Assembly: GCA_001725255.1 (NCBI GenBank)
Contig: MEFV01000006.1
Location: 92,008 to 156,007, forward strand
Length of the DNA: 64,000 nucleotides
Source of the DNA: Comamonas sp. SCN 67-35
GTDB lineage: Bacteria > Pseudomonadota > Gammaproteobacteria > Burkholderiales > Burkholderiaceae_C
Direction: 5' to 3'
Position numbers and translations under genes: made by a program. This document shows, piece after piece, positions 1-10,028 of this stretch (positions within the stretch are counted from its first letter, which is position 1; each line of letters begins with the position of its first letter). The notes beneath the pieces are model-generated. The model had not been told where the DNA came from and made no database searches. It worked only from the letters and a program-made list of their open reading frames with translations.

Positions 1-788
1 ACGGCGTCCTTCGCGTCTTCAGGGTCGAGGATGCCCTTGATGACCATCGGCCCCTTCCAGAAGGCGCGGATCCACTCCAGGTCCTTCCACGAGATCGAGG
101 GGTCGAAGTTGGCACCCAGGTAGCCCATGTAGTCCGCCAGCCCCGTGGGGCTGCCCCGGTAGGCCGAGATGTTGCCCAGGTCGTGCGGGCGCCCGAGCAG
201 CCCCACATCCAGGGCCCAGCGCGGGTGCAGCATCGCCTGCAGATAGCGGCGCAGGGCGGCGTTCGGGCCGCTCATGCCCGAATGCGCGTCGCGGTAGCGT
301 GCCCCCGGCACGGGCATGTCGACGGTGAACACCAGGGCGGTGCAGCCGGCGGCCTGCGCGCGCTCCAGCGCGTTCTGCATGAAGCCGCGGTCCTTGAGCA
401 CATAGAGCTGGAACCACATGGGGCGCTTGATCTGGGGCACCACCTCCTCGATCGGGCAGACCGAGACGCTGGACATGGTGAAAGGAATGCCTTGGGCATC
501 GGCCGCGCGCGCAGCCTGCACCTCGCCACGCCGACGGTACATGCCGGTCAAGCCCACGGGCGACAGCGCCACGGGAATGCTGAGCCTTTCGCCGAACAGC
601 TCGATGCTGGTATCAAGCTCGCTCATGTCCTTGAGCACGCGCTGGCGCAGCGCCACGGCGGCCAGGTCGTCGACATTGCGCTTGAGCGTCTGCTCGGCGT
701 AGGCGCCGCCGTCGATGTAGTGAAACAGGAAGGGCGGCAGGAATTTCTCTGCCGCCGCGCGGTAGTCGGCGCTGGAGGAGATGATCAT
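1..788 (-). CDS. lldD: L-lactate dehydrogenase (FMN-dependent), 3' end cut off by window edge
   Basis: This enzyme oxidises L-lactate to pyruvate with FMN and passes electrons to the membrane quinone pool. About 262 codons are visible; the family is roughly 380-400 residues, so the C-terminal third lies beyond base 1. The N-terminus carries the family signature [12 protein letters not shown] (residues ~24-35). Near the window edge [14 protein letters not shown] contains the conserved active-site lysine of alpha-hydroxyacid oxidases. The ATG at 788 overlaps the stop of lldR by ATGA, which indicates translational coupling and fixes the start. It is the last gene of an lldP-lldR-lldD operon, the same order as E. 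coli lldPRD. Only the truncation by the window is unusual. Confidence 0.95.
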   Translation of the reverse strand, partial: MIISSSADYRAAAEKFLPPFLFHYIDGGAYAEQTLKRNVDDLAAVALRQRVLKDMSELDTSIELFGERLSIPVALSPVGLTGMYRRRGEVQAARAADAQGIPFTMSSVSVCPIEEVVPQIKRPMWFQLYVLKDRGFMQNALERAQAAGCTALVFTVDMPVPGARYRDAHSGMSGPNAALRRYLQAMLHPRWALDVGLLGRPHDLGNISAYRGSPTGLADYMGYLGANFDPSISWKDLEWIRAFWKGPMVIKGILDPEDAKDA

Positions 789-1585
789 GACAGGGATTTC
801 AGTGATGAGTGATTCGGATCAGGCAGCAGTGGCGCCAAATCCTGTGGCAGGCGCATGGAGCGCTCCTGCCGCGCACGGTCTTCTTCCAGACGCTGGATGG
901 CGCTGCGCACATGCTCCAGGTGCTCGCCTATGCAGGCGCGCGCACGCGAGGCATCACCATCCAGAATGGCCTGCATCAGCGCCTGATGCTGCGCGGTGAG
1001 CGCTTGCAGGGTTACAGGCGCGCTCAGACGGAACATGTCATGACGGTTGCGTTCCACGGTGGACAGCACCACGGTGAACAGGCTGTGCATGACCTGCACC
1101 AGCACCAGGTTGTGCGATGCCTCGGCAATCGCCAGGTGGAACTGCGCGTCGGCACGCGCGGCCAGTTCTGCATGGCCGCTTTGCTGGTGTTCAACCATGA
1201 CCTCGAAGCAGCGCTGGATGTGCGCCTTGTCCTCGGCGGTGGCGCGCTGGGCGGCCAGCCAGGCGGCCGTGCTTTCCAGCGCCTGGCGCGTCTCCAGCAC
1301 ATCGTAGCGATAGTGTGGGTCGGCATCGATCAGGCTCGCCAGCGGCCGCATCGCCGGCTGCAGCCATTCAGCCGTGGGCCGTGACTGCAAGTAAGTGCCA
1401 TCGCCACGCCGCGCCAACAGCACGCCCTGGCTGATCAGCTTCTGTATGGCCTCGCGCACCGAGGTGCGCGACACCCCCAGTTCCTCGGCCAGCTGCCGCT
1501 CGGCAGGCAGACGCTGGCCGGGCTGCAGGCTGCGGGCCTGCACCAGGGCAAGGAGCTTTTCGACGACGTGATCAGCCAAGCGCAT
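785..1585 (-). CDS. lldR: GntR/FadR-type transcriptional regulator of L-lactate operon
   Basis: This 266-residue regulator has an N-terminal GntR winged helix (about residues 5-70, with [20 protein letters not shown]) and a C-terminal all-helical FCD ligand domain (about 90-225). It sits between lldP and lldD, so it is most likely the L-lactate-responsive regulator LldR. The stop overlaps the lldD start, and lldP ends 22 bp upstream, so the three genes form one operon. Two palindromes of the FadR-family type, TGGTnnnACCA, lie upstream of lldP at 3432-3444 and 3546-3558 and are its probable operators. The lactate assignment rests on context; the FadR-type fold is clear from the sequence. Confidence 0.9.
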   Translation of the reverse strand: MRLADHVVEKLLALVQARSLQPGQRLPAERQLAEELGVSRTSVREAIQKLISQGVLLARRGDGTYLQSRPTAEWLQPAMRPLASLIDADPHYRYDVLETRQALESTAAWLAAQRATAEDKAHIQRCFEVMVEHQQSGHAELAARADAQFHLAIAEASHNLVLVQVMHSLFTVVLSTVERNRHDMFRLSAPVTLQALTAQHQALMQAILDGDASRARACIGEHLEHVRSAIQRLEEDRARQERSMRLPQDLAPLLPDPNHSSLKSLS

Positions 1586-1607
1586 GATGAAACTCGAGCG
1601 GCAGATT

Positions 1608-3287
1608 TCAGTGTCCCGGAATCATCCAGGTAAACACATAGGCCTGCAGCGTGGAAATAACGCCGATGATGGCGGCGAACATCAGGCTGTGCTTGACGGT
1701 GAAGCGAAACAGGTCTGATTCCTTGCCCGCCAACCCCACGGCCGCGCAGGCGATCGCAATGGACTGGGGCGAGATCATCTTGCCTGTCACGCCACCCGTG
1801 GTGTTGGCCGCCACGGTAAGCACCTGCGGCAACCCGAGCTGCTGCGCGGTGGTGGCCTGCAGCGCGGCAAACAGCGCATTCGCCGAGGTGTCGGAGCCCG
1901 TCAGAAACACGCCGATCCAGCCCAGGAAGGGCGAGAAAAAGGTAAAGGCGTGGCCCGTATGAGCCAGCGCCAGGGCCAGTGTGGCCGACAAGCCAGAGTA
2001 GTTGGCCACAAAGGCAAAGGCCAGCACCATGCCGATGGAGTAGATCGGCACCAGAAGCTCCCTGAACGTCTCTCCCAGCGTCGCAATGGCCTTGGCGGGC
2101 GACAGGCGGGTGAAGACGATGGTGATGATGGCGGCGATCACAATGGCCGTGCCCGTGGCCAACAGCCAGTTGAAGGTGTAGACCGCGCCGTAGGGAGTGA
2201 CCTTGGCGACGACGGGTGGAGCCTTCTCCACCAGGTTGTTCAAGAACGGCACCGGAATGTTGATGATGGTCGAGGCCAGCGGACCGCCGGCGGCGAACAG
2301 CGCCTTGAACGGCTTGATGCTCCAGACCGTCACCATGACGGTAAGAATGATGAAGGGCGACCAGGCTTTAACCATGGCTGCCACACTCACTGGGTGCTGT
2401 GAAACAGCCGAGGCGCCGACGCTGGTCTTGCTGTCCTGGACGCCATCACCGTCAAAGCGGAAAATGCGCTTGGGTTGCCAGACTTTGAGAAAAGCCGTCA
2501 ATACCACCAGCGAGACGAGGGCCGAGGTGATGTCGGGCAGTTCGGGGCCAATGTAATTGGCGGTGAAGAACTGCACCAACGCAAACGAGCCACCGCCCAC
2601 CAGAACGGCGGGCCAAGTCTCCTTGATGCCACGCCAGCCGTCCATGATGGCCATGAGCCAGAACAGCACGATCAAGGTCATGAACGGTAGCTGGCGCCCC
2701 GCCATCTGCCCAATGGTGAAGGCGTCCACGCCCGACACCTGGCCGGCCACGAGGATGGGTATGCCCATGGCGCCAAAAGCGACAGGGGCCGTGTTGCCGA
2801 TCAGGCACAAGCCGGCCGCGTACAACGGCTTGAAGCCCAGGCCCACCAGCAGCGCCGCCGTGATGGCCACGGGTGCGCCAAAGCCGGCCGCGCCTTCCAG
2901 AAAAGCGCCAAAGCAAAAACCCACCAGAATCAGCTGCAGCCGCTGGTCGGGCGTGACCGACAGGATCGACGAACGGATGATGTCGAACTGCCCCGTCTTG
3001 ACCGAGATCTTGTAGAGGAACACGGCCGCCACGATGATCCAGGCGATCGGCCACAGGCCATAGAAGAAACCATACACAGCCGAGGCCAGCGCCGCGCCCA
3101 CCGGCATCCTGTAAAACAACAGCGCCACGCCCAGGGCCAGAAGCACCGTGATGGTGCCGGCCAAGTACCCCTTCAGGCGCAATCGTGTCAGCGCGAGGAA
3201 GAAAAAGATGATGGGGATGAGCGCCACCAGAGCCGAAATCCATATGTTCCCGGCGGGGTCGTAGTTTTGTTGCCAAAGGGTTTGCAT
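1608..3287 (-). CDS. lldP: L-lactate permease
   Basis: This is a 559-residue polytopic inner-membrane protein of the LctP family (proton-coupled lactate/glycolate uptake), with about 12-14 hydrophobic segments. Family hallmarks include [20 protein letters not shown], the segment [20 protein letters not shown] and near the C-terminus the segment [20 protein letters not shown]. The reading frame is open 34 codons further upstream, but that stretch is charged and unlike the family. I therefore start at ATG 3287 ([11 protein letters not shown]), the usual LctP N-terminus. First gene of lldPRD, probably controlled from the double operator 145-270 bp upstream. Confidence 0.95.
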   Translation of the reverse strand: MQTLWQQNYDPAGNIWISALVALIPIIFFFLALTRLRLKGYLAGTITVLLALGVALLFYRMPVGAALASAVYGFFYGLWPIAWIIVAAVFLYKISVKTGQFDIIRSSILSVTPDQRLQLILVGFCFGAFLEGAAGFGAPVAITAALLVGLGFKPLYAAGLCLIGNTAPVAFGAMGIPILVAGQVSGVDAFTIGQMAGRQLPFMTLIVLFWLMAIMDGWRGIKETWPAVLVGGGSFALVQFFTANYIGPELPDITSALVSLVVLTAFLKVWQPKRIFRFDGDGVQDSKTSVGASAVSQHPVSVAAMVKAWSPFIILTVMVTVWSIKPFKALFAAGGPLASTIINIPVPFLNNLVEKAPPVVAKVTPYGAVYTFNWLLATGTAIVIAAIITIVFTRLSPAKAIATLGETFRELLVPIYSIGMVLAFAFVANYSGLSATLALALAHTGHAFTFFSPFLGWIGVFLTGSDTSANALFAALQATTAQQLGLPQVLTVAANTTGGVTGKMISPQSIAIACAAVGLAGKESDLFRFTVKHSLMFAAIIGVISTLQAYVFTWMIPGH

Positions 3288-3431
3288 GGCCGTTGTACGA
3301 GATGCGTTGTACCGGCCTTGTCGGCCGGCGATTTCAGTGGCCTCCCGCCGGTTTGCCCTCCACGAGGAGGGCCGAAAGGAGGTTTGCATGCTCCGCGTCA
3401 GGGCTTGCAGGCAATAAACTCTAGGTTTTAA

Positions 3432-3444
3432 TTGGTATTACCAA
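3432..3444. promoter_or_regulatory. Putative LldR operator, proximal copy
   Basis: TTGGTATTACCAA is a perfect 13-bp palindrome around one central base and fits the FadR-family consensus TnGTnnnACnA. It lies about 145 bp upstream of the lldP start. A near-identical site lies 114 bp further upstream. The link to LldR is inferred from operon context. Confidence 0.75.
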
Positions 3445-3545
3445 ACAGGCGGTATCACGGAACTGCGGAATTATCGTTGTCATATTAGTATGATTATTTC
3501 AGGGTAAACCCTGATAAATTGAAATTTTCGAGAATAATTCTATAA

Positions 3546-3558
3546 TTGGTAGTACCAA
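3546..3558. promoter_or_regulatory. Putative LldR operator, distal copy
   Basis: TTGGTAGTACCAA has the same TTGGT/ACCAA arms as the proximal site, with a different 3-bp centre. The start-to-start distance is 114 bp, close to eleven helical turns. That would place both sites on one DNA face and allow looping by an LldR tetramer, as proposed for E. coli lldPRD. Confidence 0.75.
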
Positions 3559-3733
3559 TATAGCCATGAAATCAATGGCCGCTGGCCAACGATACCCTCA
3601 GGCGCCAGTGCCATGAGGCCTCAGCAGAAGTCCTTGTGCTCTCGGGCATCCGTACGGCATTCAACCTGATGCGATCCGAAGGAATACCCTCTCGGCCACG
3701 TCAGCCTGCTGCAACCAAAAGCGCGGAACCCCA

Positions 3734-4104
3734 GGCATCGTCAAGGGCTGTCGCAGTGGCGCGCAGCACGCCCATCGCGCTGGTTTTGGCGACCTGGAAA
3801 CCCACGGAGCCGATGCCTACCTGCTCGCCCGGTTGGTGCAAGACAGCACCAACCAGCGCAACGACGCCTATCACGGCAGCATTGAAAACCGCGCCCGGCT
3901 GATGCTGAAGGTGAGCGACGCCACAAGCAGCGCGCGACGCGCTTCGCGCGTGGGTATGCACCACGCGGCAACGCGCACACCATGGGCGATAGCAATTCGC
4001 CGGCGACCTTCGGCCACGCAGCACGCAAACTGGACCGACGCAAGATCGCCTTTCTGCGCGTGCGAATCATCAGCTACGCCGCGCCTTGGCCCGACGTCCA
4101 GTGA
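3734..4104 (+). pseudogene. Decayed Old Yellow Enzyme (alkene reductase) gene, C-terminal part
   Basis: Two frames together encode recognisable Old Yellow Enzyme sequence. Frame 2 (from 3734) reads HGADAYLLARLVQDSTNQRN followed by DAYHGSIENRARLMLKV, the highly conserved OYE/NemA core around the active-site loop, ending near 3915. Homology resumes in frame 1 from 3982 with GDSNSPATFGHAARKLD and KIAFLRVR, ending at the stop 4102-4104. At least one frameshift lies between about 3915 and 3980. Conserved residues are altered (for example VEIHGANGY has become LETHGADAY). The N-terminal half of the barrel is missing. No intact start or ribosome-binding site was found. This is a relic of a flavin ene-reductase and is not expected to be functional. 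Confidence 0.8.
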
Positions 4105-4142
4105 GTCCTCTCAATGCATCCAACTGCCGGATTCAGGACGAT

Positions 4143-4628
4143 TCAAAACCAACGCCTGACTCTGGTGCAATAGCGCTGATATTCGTCACCAAATTTCTCG
4201 CGCATCACGCGCTCTTCGGGCGCAATCTGCCAGCGCGTCAGGTAGGCGACGAAGACCGCAGGCCCCAGCAGGGAGACCGGGTTGGCCAGCCAGGCACACC
4301 ACGCGAGCAGCGCCAGCACCAGTGCCAGGTACATGGGGTTGCGGCTGAAGCGGTAAGGCCCCTCCACCACCAGCGTGCTTGCACGCTGCGGCGCATGCGG
4401 GTTGATGCTGGTTCGCCTGCGCCGGAACGCCAGGACGCCGCCCACGCCAAAAACTCCCGAAAGCAGCAGCAACACCGCCACGAGCGGCCATGGCGAGCGC
4501 GCATCCCGGGTCCACATCGGTGCCAGCCGCACCAGTCCCCAGGCGATGGCCGCGGCCACCGCGGCCACCAGGGGCGGCGGCAGTCTGCAGTCCAGCCATC
4601 GCCGCCTGCCCTGCGGGTCTTCGGTCAT
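4143..4628 (-). CDS. ICMT/PEMT-family membrane methyltransferase
   Basis: This is a 161-residue integral membrane protein with about four hydrophobic segments. The C-terminal half carries the isoprenylcysteine carboxyl methyltransferase-like signature: GPYRFSRNPMYLAL (about residues 89-102), then APEERVMREKFGDEYQRY. In this family these bind S-adenosylmethionine at the membrane surface. Bacterial members are mostly uncharacterised and the substrate cannot be told from sequence. Its ATG overlaps the stop of the upstream hemerythrin gene by ATGA (4625-4628), so the two are co-transcribed. Confidence 0.85.
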   Translation of the reverse strand: MTEDPQGRRRWLDCRLPPPLVAAVAAAIAWGLVRLAPMWTRDARSPWPLVAVLLLLSGVFGVGGVLAFRRRRTSINPHAPQRASTLVVEGPYRFSRNPMYLALVLALLAWCAWLANPVSLLGPAVFVAYLTRWQIAPEERVMREKFGDEYQRYCTRVRRWF

Positions 4629-5029
4629 CGGGGGGCCTCATCATCGCGCGCCCACACCAGCTCCAGCGCAGGAAAGGCCTCGCGCTCCTCGAAGCGGATG
4701 TGCTCCTTCATGCGCTGTGCAAACGCCTGCAGCGCGGCTGCCTCATTTCCTGCCCGGGCGTAGCTGCGCAGCGCCGCATGATCGAGTGCGATGCGTTCGG
4801 CCAGGGCGGCACCGCCATCAGGGATGCTCCGGAGCAGCGGCAGCAGATCGCGTTCCTCGACATGAAAATGCGGCTCCCACACGCGGGCGAGCGCCTGCCT
4901 GCATTCCGCCTGCATCTGCTCCATGCGCGCTGCATCGCCCGATTCGACGGCACGCAACGCGTTCACGGCCAGCATGAGCCCCAGATGGTGCTCGCGCGAG
5001 AGTTCTTTCAGTGCGTCGTGGCGTTTCAT
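4625..5029 (-). CDS. Hemerythrin-domain protein
   Basis: This 134-residue protein is an all-helical HHE cation-binding domain. Candidate di-iron ligands follow the family spacing: LSREHHLGL near the N-terminus, EPHFHVEERDLLP in the middle, LDHAALRSYA, and KEHIRFEEREAFPAL near the C-terminus. Such proteins bind O2, NO or iron and often act in redox or nitrosative stress. The frame extends 21 codons upstream, but the family starts at MKRHDALKELSREHH, so ATG 5029 was chosen. It lies 4 bp after the TRIC-like gene and overlaps the methyltransferase gene downstream, forming a three-gene run. Confidence 0.88.
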   Translation of the reverse strand: MKRHDALKELSREHHLGLMLAVNALRAVESGDAARMEQMQAECRQALARVWEPHFHVEERDLLPLLRSIPDGGAALAERIALDHAALRSYARAGNEAAALQAFAQRMKEHIRFEEREAFPALELVWARDDEAPR

Positions 5030-5033
5030 ACGT

Positions 5034-5669
5034 TCACCCACCTCGTGGCGGCTTCGCGGTCGGCAGATGCCAGCCGTGGCGAATGGCGCCATAGCGCAAC
5101 GCGAAACACAGCAGCCCGCCCACCAAGGTGCTGATCAATGGCGAAACATGCAGCGGATGCGCAGTGACGACCACCGCGGCGCCGGCCAGCGCGGCCAGCG
5201 CATAAAGGTCGGCGCGCAGCACGACGGGGATCTCCCGCACCAGCACATCGCGCAGCATGCCACCGCCAATGCCGGTCAGCATCCCGAGCAAGGCCGCCAT
5301 CAACGGGTTGAGCCCATGCACCAGCGCCTTCTCCGCACCGGCCACGGCAAAAAACGCCAGGCCCACCGCATCGAACCACTGCACCGCATGGTCCAGGCGC
5401 GTGACGACCGGATCCCAGAAGAACACGATGAAGCCGGCCAGGATGGAAACGCCGACATAAGTCCAATTGGCAATCGCGGCCGGGGGCACCGCGCCGATCA
5501 GCACGTCGCGCGTGATGCCGCCGGCGTTGCCGGCCGCAAATGCCAGCACCATGATGCCGAAAATGTCGAGGCGATGCCGCACCGCAGCGACCGCGCCGCT
5601 GATCGCGAACACGAAGGTGCCGCCGAGGTCGAGCACCGTCAGCAGGACATGGACCAACTGTTCATGCAT
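5034..5669 (-). CDS. TRIC-family channel / UPF0126 membrane protein (YadS/YicG-like)
   Basis: This is a 211-residue, seven-helix membrane protein made of two homologous halves. Each half carries the UPF0126 glycine-rich motif: GNAGGITRDVLIGAVPP in the first and GIGGGMLRDVLVREIPVVL in the second. Bacterial members are related to trimeric intracellular cation channels, and some have been linked to glycine uptake. The ATG at 5669 gives the family length and a hydrophobic N-terminus. It heads the run with the hemerythrin and methyltransferase genes. Its precise substrate is unknown. Confidence 0.88.
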   Translation of the reverse strand: MHEQLVHVLLTVLDLGGTFVFAISGAVAAVRHRLDIFGIMVLAFAAGNAGGITRDVLIGAVPPAAIANWTYVGVSILAGFIVFFWDPVVTRLDHAVQWFDAVGLAFFAVAGAEKALVHGLNPLMAALLGMLTGIGGGMLRDVLVREIPVVLRADLYALAALAGAAVVVTAHPLHVSPLISTLVGGLLCFALRYGAIRHGWHLPTAKPPRGG

Positions 5670-5708
5670 GAGAGCGAACCCGTGCCGCCAGGGCAGATCC
5701 GGCGGTCG

Positions 5709-6977
5709 TCATGACGCGAGCCAGGCGCGTGCGGCAACCACCATTGTTTCCACACCCGTCTCCAGCGTCGGATGCAGCACGGGAAGAAACCGGGGATTGT
5801 GGTTGGTCGGGAGATCGTTGATGCGGTTGGCCGCCTTGGCCTTGGCGTAAATGTCAGGATCGGTGCCGCCAACGAACCAGAACACCGAGGGCACGTGCCA
5901 CTCGGAGCCGAACGAGCCAAAGTCCTCGCTGGCCGATGCCGGCCCGACCTCGCGAATGCGTTCCGCCGGGAAATGGCCGCGGAACGCATCCGCGACCCGT
6001 TGCGTGGCCGCTGCGTCATTGCTCGCGAGCGGGTAGCGGTCCAGCGGCGTGATCTCCGGCGGCTTGGGCGCACCCGATGCAGCGGCCTCCGCGTTGACGA
6101 TGCGGATGATCGCGGCGAGTACCCGCTGGCGCACGCCTTCGTCGAAGGTACGCACGTTGAGCTTGATGATGGCCTCATCGGGAATCACGTTTTCCTTGGT
6201 GCCGGCCTGCAGCACGCCGACGGTGACCACGGCCGCCTCGGTGGGCGAGAGTTCGCGCGCCACGATGCCCTGCAAGCGCAGCACCGTAGCCGCCGCCATC
6301 ACGATGGGATCGATGCTCGCCTGCGGCATCGAGCCATGCGCGCCACGCCCAAACAGGCGAATCTGAAAGCTGTCGGCCGCCGAGGTGATGGTGCCGACAC
6401 GCCCGCCAATCGCTCCGGCGGGACCCACCATCACGTGCTGGCCGAGGATGACATCCGGCTTCGGAAAACGCTTGAACAGCCCGTCGTCGATCATGGCCTG
6501 CGCACCAGCGGCCGTTTCCTCGGCCGGCTGGAACACGGCCATGACCGTGCCCTTCCACGCGGCCCGCGTTTGCGCCAGCAATGCCGCGGCGCCCGCCAGC
6601 CAGGTCACGTGCATGTCGTGCCCGCAGGCGTGCATCACCGGCACCAGGTGGCCTTCGGCATCGGTGGCCGTCACCGTGCTGGCGTAAGCGGCGCCCGAGG
6701 TTTCCCTGACCGGGAGTGCGTCCATGTCGGCGCGCAGCATCACGGTGGGCCCGTCACCATTGCGCAGCAGGCCCACCACACCGGTCTTGCCGATACCCGT
6801 GCTCACCTCGAACCCGGCAGCGCGCAGCCGCTCGGCGGCAAGAGCCGCCGTGCGCGTCTCCTGCATCGACAGTTCCGGGTGCGAATGAATGTCCGTATAG
6901 AGCTTTTCCAGATCGGGAAGCAGGGCGCGAAGCCCGTCCGTCACTGCCTGCCGCACAGCCGCTTGTTTGCTGCTCAT
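5709..6977 (-). CDS. M20 family amidohydrolase (hippurate hydrolase / amino-acylase type)
   Basis: This 422-residue cytosolic metallo-amidohydrolase has the M20D fold. The metal-binding motif HACGHDMH lies near residues 108-115, followed by the catalytic FQPAEE, and later QASIDPIV and the ENVIPDEA dimerisation-domain motif. The family cleaves N-acyl amino acids such as hippurate or N-acetyl amino acids; the exact substrate cannot be read here. Length is typical (about 390-430). It stands alone, 40 bp upstream of the TRIC-like gene, preceded by a 366-bp gap after acnB. Confidence 0.9.
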   Translation of the reverse strand: MSSKQAAVRQAVTDGLRALLPDLEKLYTDIHSHPELSMQETRTAALAAERLRAAGFEVSTGIGKTGVVGLLRNGDGPTVMLRADMDALPVRETSGAAYASTVTATDAEGHLVPVMHACGHDMHVTWLAGAAALLAQTRAAWKGTVMAVFQPAEETAAGAQAMIDDGLFKRFPKPDVILGQHVMVGPAGAIGGRVGTITSAADSFQIRLFGRGAHGSMPQASIDPIVMAAATVLRLQGIVARELSPTEAAVVTVGVLQAGTKENVIPDEAIIKLNVRTFDEGVRQRVLAAIIRIVNAEAAASGAPKPPEITPLDRYPLASNDAAATQRVADAFRGHFPAERIREVGPASASEDFGSFGSEWHVPSVFWFVGGTDPDIYAKAKAANRINDLPTNHNPRFLPVLHPTLETGVETMVVAARAWLAS

Positions 6978-7286
6978 GATGAATCGTCCTGCAATGAATG
7001 TGAAAAGTCGTTGCGATTCAGAACATCAACGTACCCGCAAGCTCGTCCCGCTTGTCGACCTGCGATTTCGCCTCGCGACACGGCTCTGGGTTGCCGCTGC
7101 CCGCATCCCTTCTCATCTTCCGTTGCTGCGCATGCCAAGGCGCCGCAGAGCGGCAGACGGCTGCGTCAAGTTTGCACCCAATCCACCCGATCTGCATCGG
7201 CGCCGGGTCAGGACGAGCGAAATCCCGTCCGGTTCACATCGTCGTGGCACGACCGAGTGCCATCGAACCTCGGATGAATCACCATG
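6978..7286. other. Intergenic gap between the M20 hydrolase and the acnB terminator
   Basis: About 310 bp with no convincing gene on either strand; its open frames lack family-like sequence and ribosome-binding sites. It presumably holds the promoter of the amidohydrolase gene, but I see no clear -10/-35 pair or operator. Confidence 0.5.
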
Positions 7287-7325
7287 AAAAAGCCCCGCCT
7301 CGGCCTGGGGGGCCTGGACGGGGCC
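7287..7325 (-). terminator. Rho-independent terminator of acnB
   Basis: Read on the minus strand, GCCCCG ... CGGGGC forms a 6-bp GC stem with an inner GGCC/GGCC pairing, followed directly by TTTTT. It lies about 19 bp downstream of the acnB stop. Confidence 0.8.
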
Positions 7326-7343
7326 GTCGCTCAGTGCCAGTGC

Positions 7344-9935
7344 TCAGGCGTCCACGCCTTCTGCGATCTGGTTGTACTCGTCGATCTGGTTGAAATTCAT
7401 GTAGCGGTAGATGTTGACCTTGTCGGCATCGATCGTCTTCATGGCCTCCAGGTATTCCTCGCGCGTCGGCAGCTTGCCCATGCGCGACGCGATCGCGGTG
7501 AGCTCGGCCGAGCCGAGGAAGACGTTGGTGTCGCGCCCCAGCCGGTTGGGGAAGTTGCGCGTGGAAGTCGAGATCACCGTCGAGCCGCGACGCACCTGCG
7601 CCTGGTTGCCCATGCACAGGCTGCATCCGGGCAGTTCGGTGCGCGCCCCGGCCGTGCCGAAGGCGGCGTAGTGGCCCTCGCCGATCAGTTCCTTCTCGTC
7701 CATCTTGGTCGGTGGCGCGATCCAGAGCTTGGTCGGAATGTCGCGCTGGCCGCCCAGCAGCTTGGCCGCCGCGCGGAAGTGCCCGATGTTGGTCATGCAC
7801 GAGCCGATGAAGGCGTCGTCGATCTTGGTGCCCGCCACCTCGGAGAGGAACTTGGCGTCGTCCGGGTCGTTGGGGCAGCAGACGATGGGCTCCCGGATCT
7901 CGTTCAGATCGATGTCGATCACGGCGGCGTATTCGGCGTCCTTGTCGGCTTCGAGCAGCTGCGGATTGGCCAGCCACGCCTCGACCTTCTCGATGCGCCG
8001 GCGCAGCGCCTTCGCATCCTCGTAGCCGTCGGCAATCATGTTCTTCATCAGCACCACGTTGGACTTCAGGTACTCGATGATCGGTTCCTTGTTCAGCCGG
8101 ATCGTGCAGCCCGCGGCGCTGCGCTCGGCCGATGCGTCCGAGAGCTCAAACGCCTGCTCGGCCTTGAGGTTGGGCAGGCCTTCGATTTCAAGGATGCGGC
8201 CCGAGAAGATGTTCTTCTTGCCCGCCTTGGCCACCGTGAGCAACCCCTGCTTGATGGCAAAGAGCGGAATCGCATGCACCAGGTCGCGCAACGTCACGCC
8301 GGGCTGCATCTCGCCTTTGAAGCGCACCAGTACCGATTCGGGCATGTCCAGCGGCATCACACCCGTAGCGGCAGCGAACGCCACCAGGCCTGAGCCCGCC
8401 GGGAAGCTGATGCCGATCGGAAAGCGTGTGTGGCTGTCGCCGCCCGTGCCCACCGTATCGGGCAGCAGCAGACGGTTGAGCCAGGAGTGGATGATGCCGT
8501 CGCCCGGGCGCAGGCTCACGCCGCCGCGCGTGCTGATGAACTCGGGCAGCTCGTGGTGCATCTTCACGTCGATGGGCTTGGGATAGGCCGCGGTATGGCA
8601 GAAGCTCTGCATCACCATGTCAGCGGAAAAGCCCAGGCAGGCGAGGTCTTTCAACTCGTCGCGCGTCATCGGGCCGGTGGTGTCCTGGCTGCCCACGGTG
8701 GTCATCTTGGGTTCGCAATAGGTGCCGGGGCGCACGCCCTGGCCTTCCGGCAGGCCGCAGGCACGGCCCACCATCTTCTGCGCCAGCGTGAAACCGGCCT
8801 GGGACGGCGCCGGCTCCTTGGGCAGGCGGAACGCCGTGGAAGCGGCCAGCCCGAGGAACTCGCGCGCCTTGGCCGTGAGCGAGCGGCCGATGATGAGGTT
8901 GATGCGCCCACCGGCCTGCACCTCGTCGAGCAGCACCTCATTCTTGAGCGCGAAGTCGGCGATCGTCTTTCCCGCCTTCTCGATCCGGCCCGCATAGGGG
9001 AAGATGTCGATCACGTCGCCCATCTCCATCTTCGAGACGTCGACTTCGATCGGCAGCGCGCCCGAGTCTTCCTGCGTGTTGAAGAAGATCGGCGCGATCT
9101 TGCCGCCCAGGCACACGCCGCCAAAGCGCTTGTTGGGCACGTAGGGGATGTCCTCGCCCGTGGCCCAGATGACGGAGTTGGTGGCCGACTTGCGGCTCGA
9201 ACCTGTGCCCACCACGTCACCCACGTAGGCGACGACGTGGCCCTTTTTCTTCAAGTCTTCGATGAACTGGATCGGACCGCGCACGCCGTCCTGCTCGGGC
9301 TTGAACGCCGCGTCAGGCCGCGCGTTCTTGAGCATCGCCAGATAGTGCATCGGGATGTCCGGGCGCGTGGTGGCGTCGGGCGCGGGCGAGAGATCATCGG
9401 TGTTGGTCTCGCCCGGCACCTTGAACACGGTGACGGTGAGTTTCTCGGCCACCTTGGGGTGGCTCGTGAACCACTCGGCGTCGGCCCAGCTCTGGATGAC
9501 CTCCCTGGCCAACGCGTTGCCCGCCTTGGCCTTGGCGGCGACGTCGTTGAAGTAGTCGAACATCAGCAGCGTGTGCTTGAGGCCCTCGGCCGCGATCTTG
9601 CCCACGGCTGCGTCGTCGAGCAGCCTGACCAGCGGCTGCACGTTGTAGCCGCCCACCATGGTGCCCAGCAGCTCGGTGGCGCGCTCGCGCGAAATCAGGC
9701 CAACCTTGAGCTCGCCCAGCGCGATTGCCGCGAGGAACGAGGCCTTGACCTTGCTCGCGTCGTCCACGCCCGGGGGCACGCGATTGACGAGCAGATCCAG
9801 CAGAAATTCGGCCTCGCCTGCGGGGGGGGTCTTGATCAGCTCGACCAGCTCGGCCACCTGCTGGGCCGACAGCGCCAGCGGCGGTATGCCGAGCGCAGCG
9901 CGCTCGGCTGCATGTTCACGGTAGGCTTGCAACAT
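7344..9935 (-). CDS. acnB: Bifunctional aconitate hydratase 2 / 2-methylisocitrate dehydratase
   Basis: This 863-residue enzyme isomerises citrate to isocitrate in the TCA cycle (E. coli AcnB is 865). The N-terminus [19 protein letters not shown] and the HEAT-like segment [20 protein letters not shown] match AcnB, not AcnA. The [4Fe-4S] cysteines appear as [13 protein letters not shown] and [10 protein letters not shown]. An alternative TTG lies five codons upstream, but GGAG sits about 9 nt before ATG 9935, so that start was chosen. A strong terminator follows. It is the distal member of the minus-strand TCA group; a gene for a secreted unknown protein lies 93 bp upstream. Confidence 0.97.
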   Translation of the reverse strand: MLQAYREHAAERAALGIPPLALSAQQVAELVELIKTPPAGEAEFLLDLLVNRVPPGVDDASKVKASFLAAIALGELKVGLISRERATELLGTMVGGYNVQPLVRLLDDAAVGKIAAEGLKHTLLMFDYFNDVAAKAKAGNALAREVIQSWADAEWFTSHPKVAEKLTVTVFKVPGETNTDDLSPAPDATTRPDIPMHYLAMLKNARPDAAFKPEQDGVRGPIQFIEDLKKKGHVVAYVGDVVGTGSSRKSATNSVIWATGEDIPYVPNKRFGGVCLGGKIAPIFFNTQEDSGALPIEVDVSKMEMGDVIDIFPYAGRIEKAGKTIADFALKNEVLLDEVQAGGRINLIIGRSLTAKAREFLGLAASTAFRLPKEPAPSQAGFTLAQKMVGRACGLPEGQGVRPGTYCEPKMTTVGSQDTTGPMTRDELKDLACLGFSADMVMQSFCHTAAYPKPIDVKMHHELPEFISTRGGVSLRPGDGIIHSWLNRLLLPDTVGTGGDSHTRFPIGISFPAGSGLVAFAAATGVMPLDMPESVLVRFKGEMQPGVTLRDLVHAIPLFAIKQGLLTVAKAGKKNIFSGRILEIEGLPNLKAEQAFELSDASAERSAAGCTIRLNKEPIIEYLKSNVVLMKNMIADGYEDAKALRRRIEKVEAWLANPQLLEADKDAEYAAVIDIDLNEIREPIVCCPNDPDDAKFLSEVAGTKIDDAFIGSCMTNIGHFRAAAKLLGGQRDIPTKLWIAPPTKMDEKELIGEGHYAAFGTAGARTELPGCSLCMGNQAQVRRGSTVISTSTRNFPNRLGRDTNVFLGSAELTAIASRMGKLPTREEYLEAMKTIDADKVNIYRYMNFNQIDEYNQIAEGVDA

Positions 9936-10028
9936 ATCGTCGTTCTCCAAGGTATATCAAATCAGGTCAGCGCGGCATGCCTGCTCCCGGCCCGCCGGGA
10001 GCACCATGTCGGCGAAAAATTCGTGCCG

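Larger units (their letters stand above)
3288..3560 (-). promoter_or_regulatory. AT-rich promoter region of the lldPRD operon
   Basis: This stretch upstream of lldP is much richer in A and T than the flanking DNA, most clearly at 3410-3560. It contains two FadR-type operators (annotated separately) and, between them, an inverted repeat CAGGGT-aa-ACCCTG at 3500-3513. Several TAATAT/TATAAT-like hexamers occur on the minus strand, but I cannot choose the true -10 by eye. Confidence 0.6.

Noticed and set aside
3288..3389. 34-codon N-terminal extension of LldP
   Set aside because: Charged, without similarity to LctP proteins, and running into the promoter region; ATG 3287 gives the family start.
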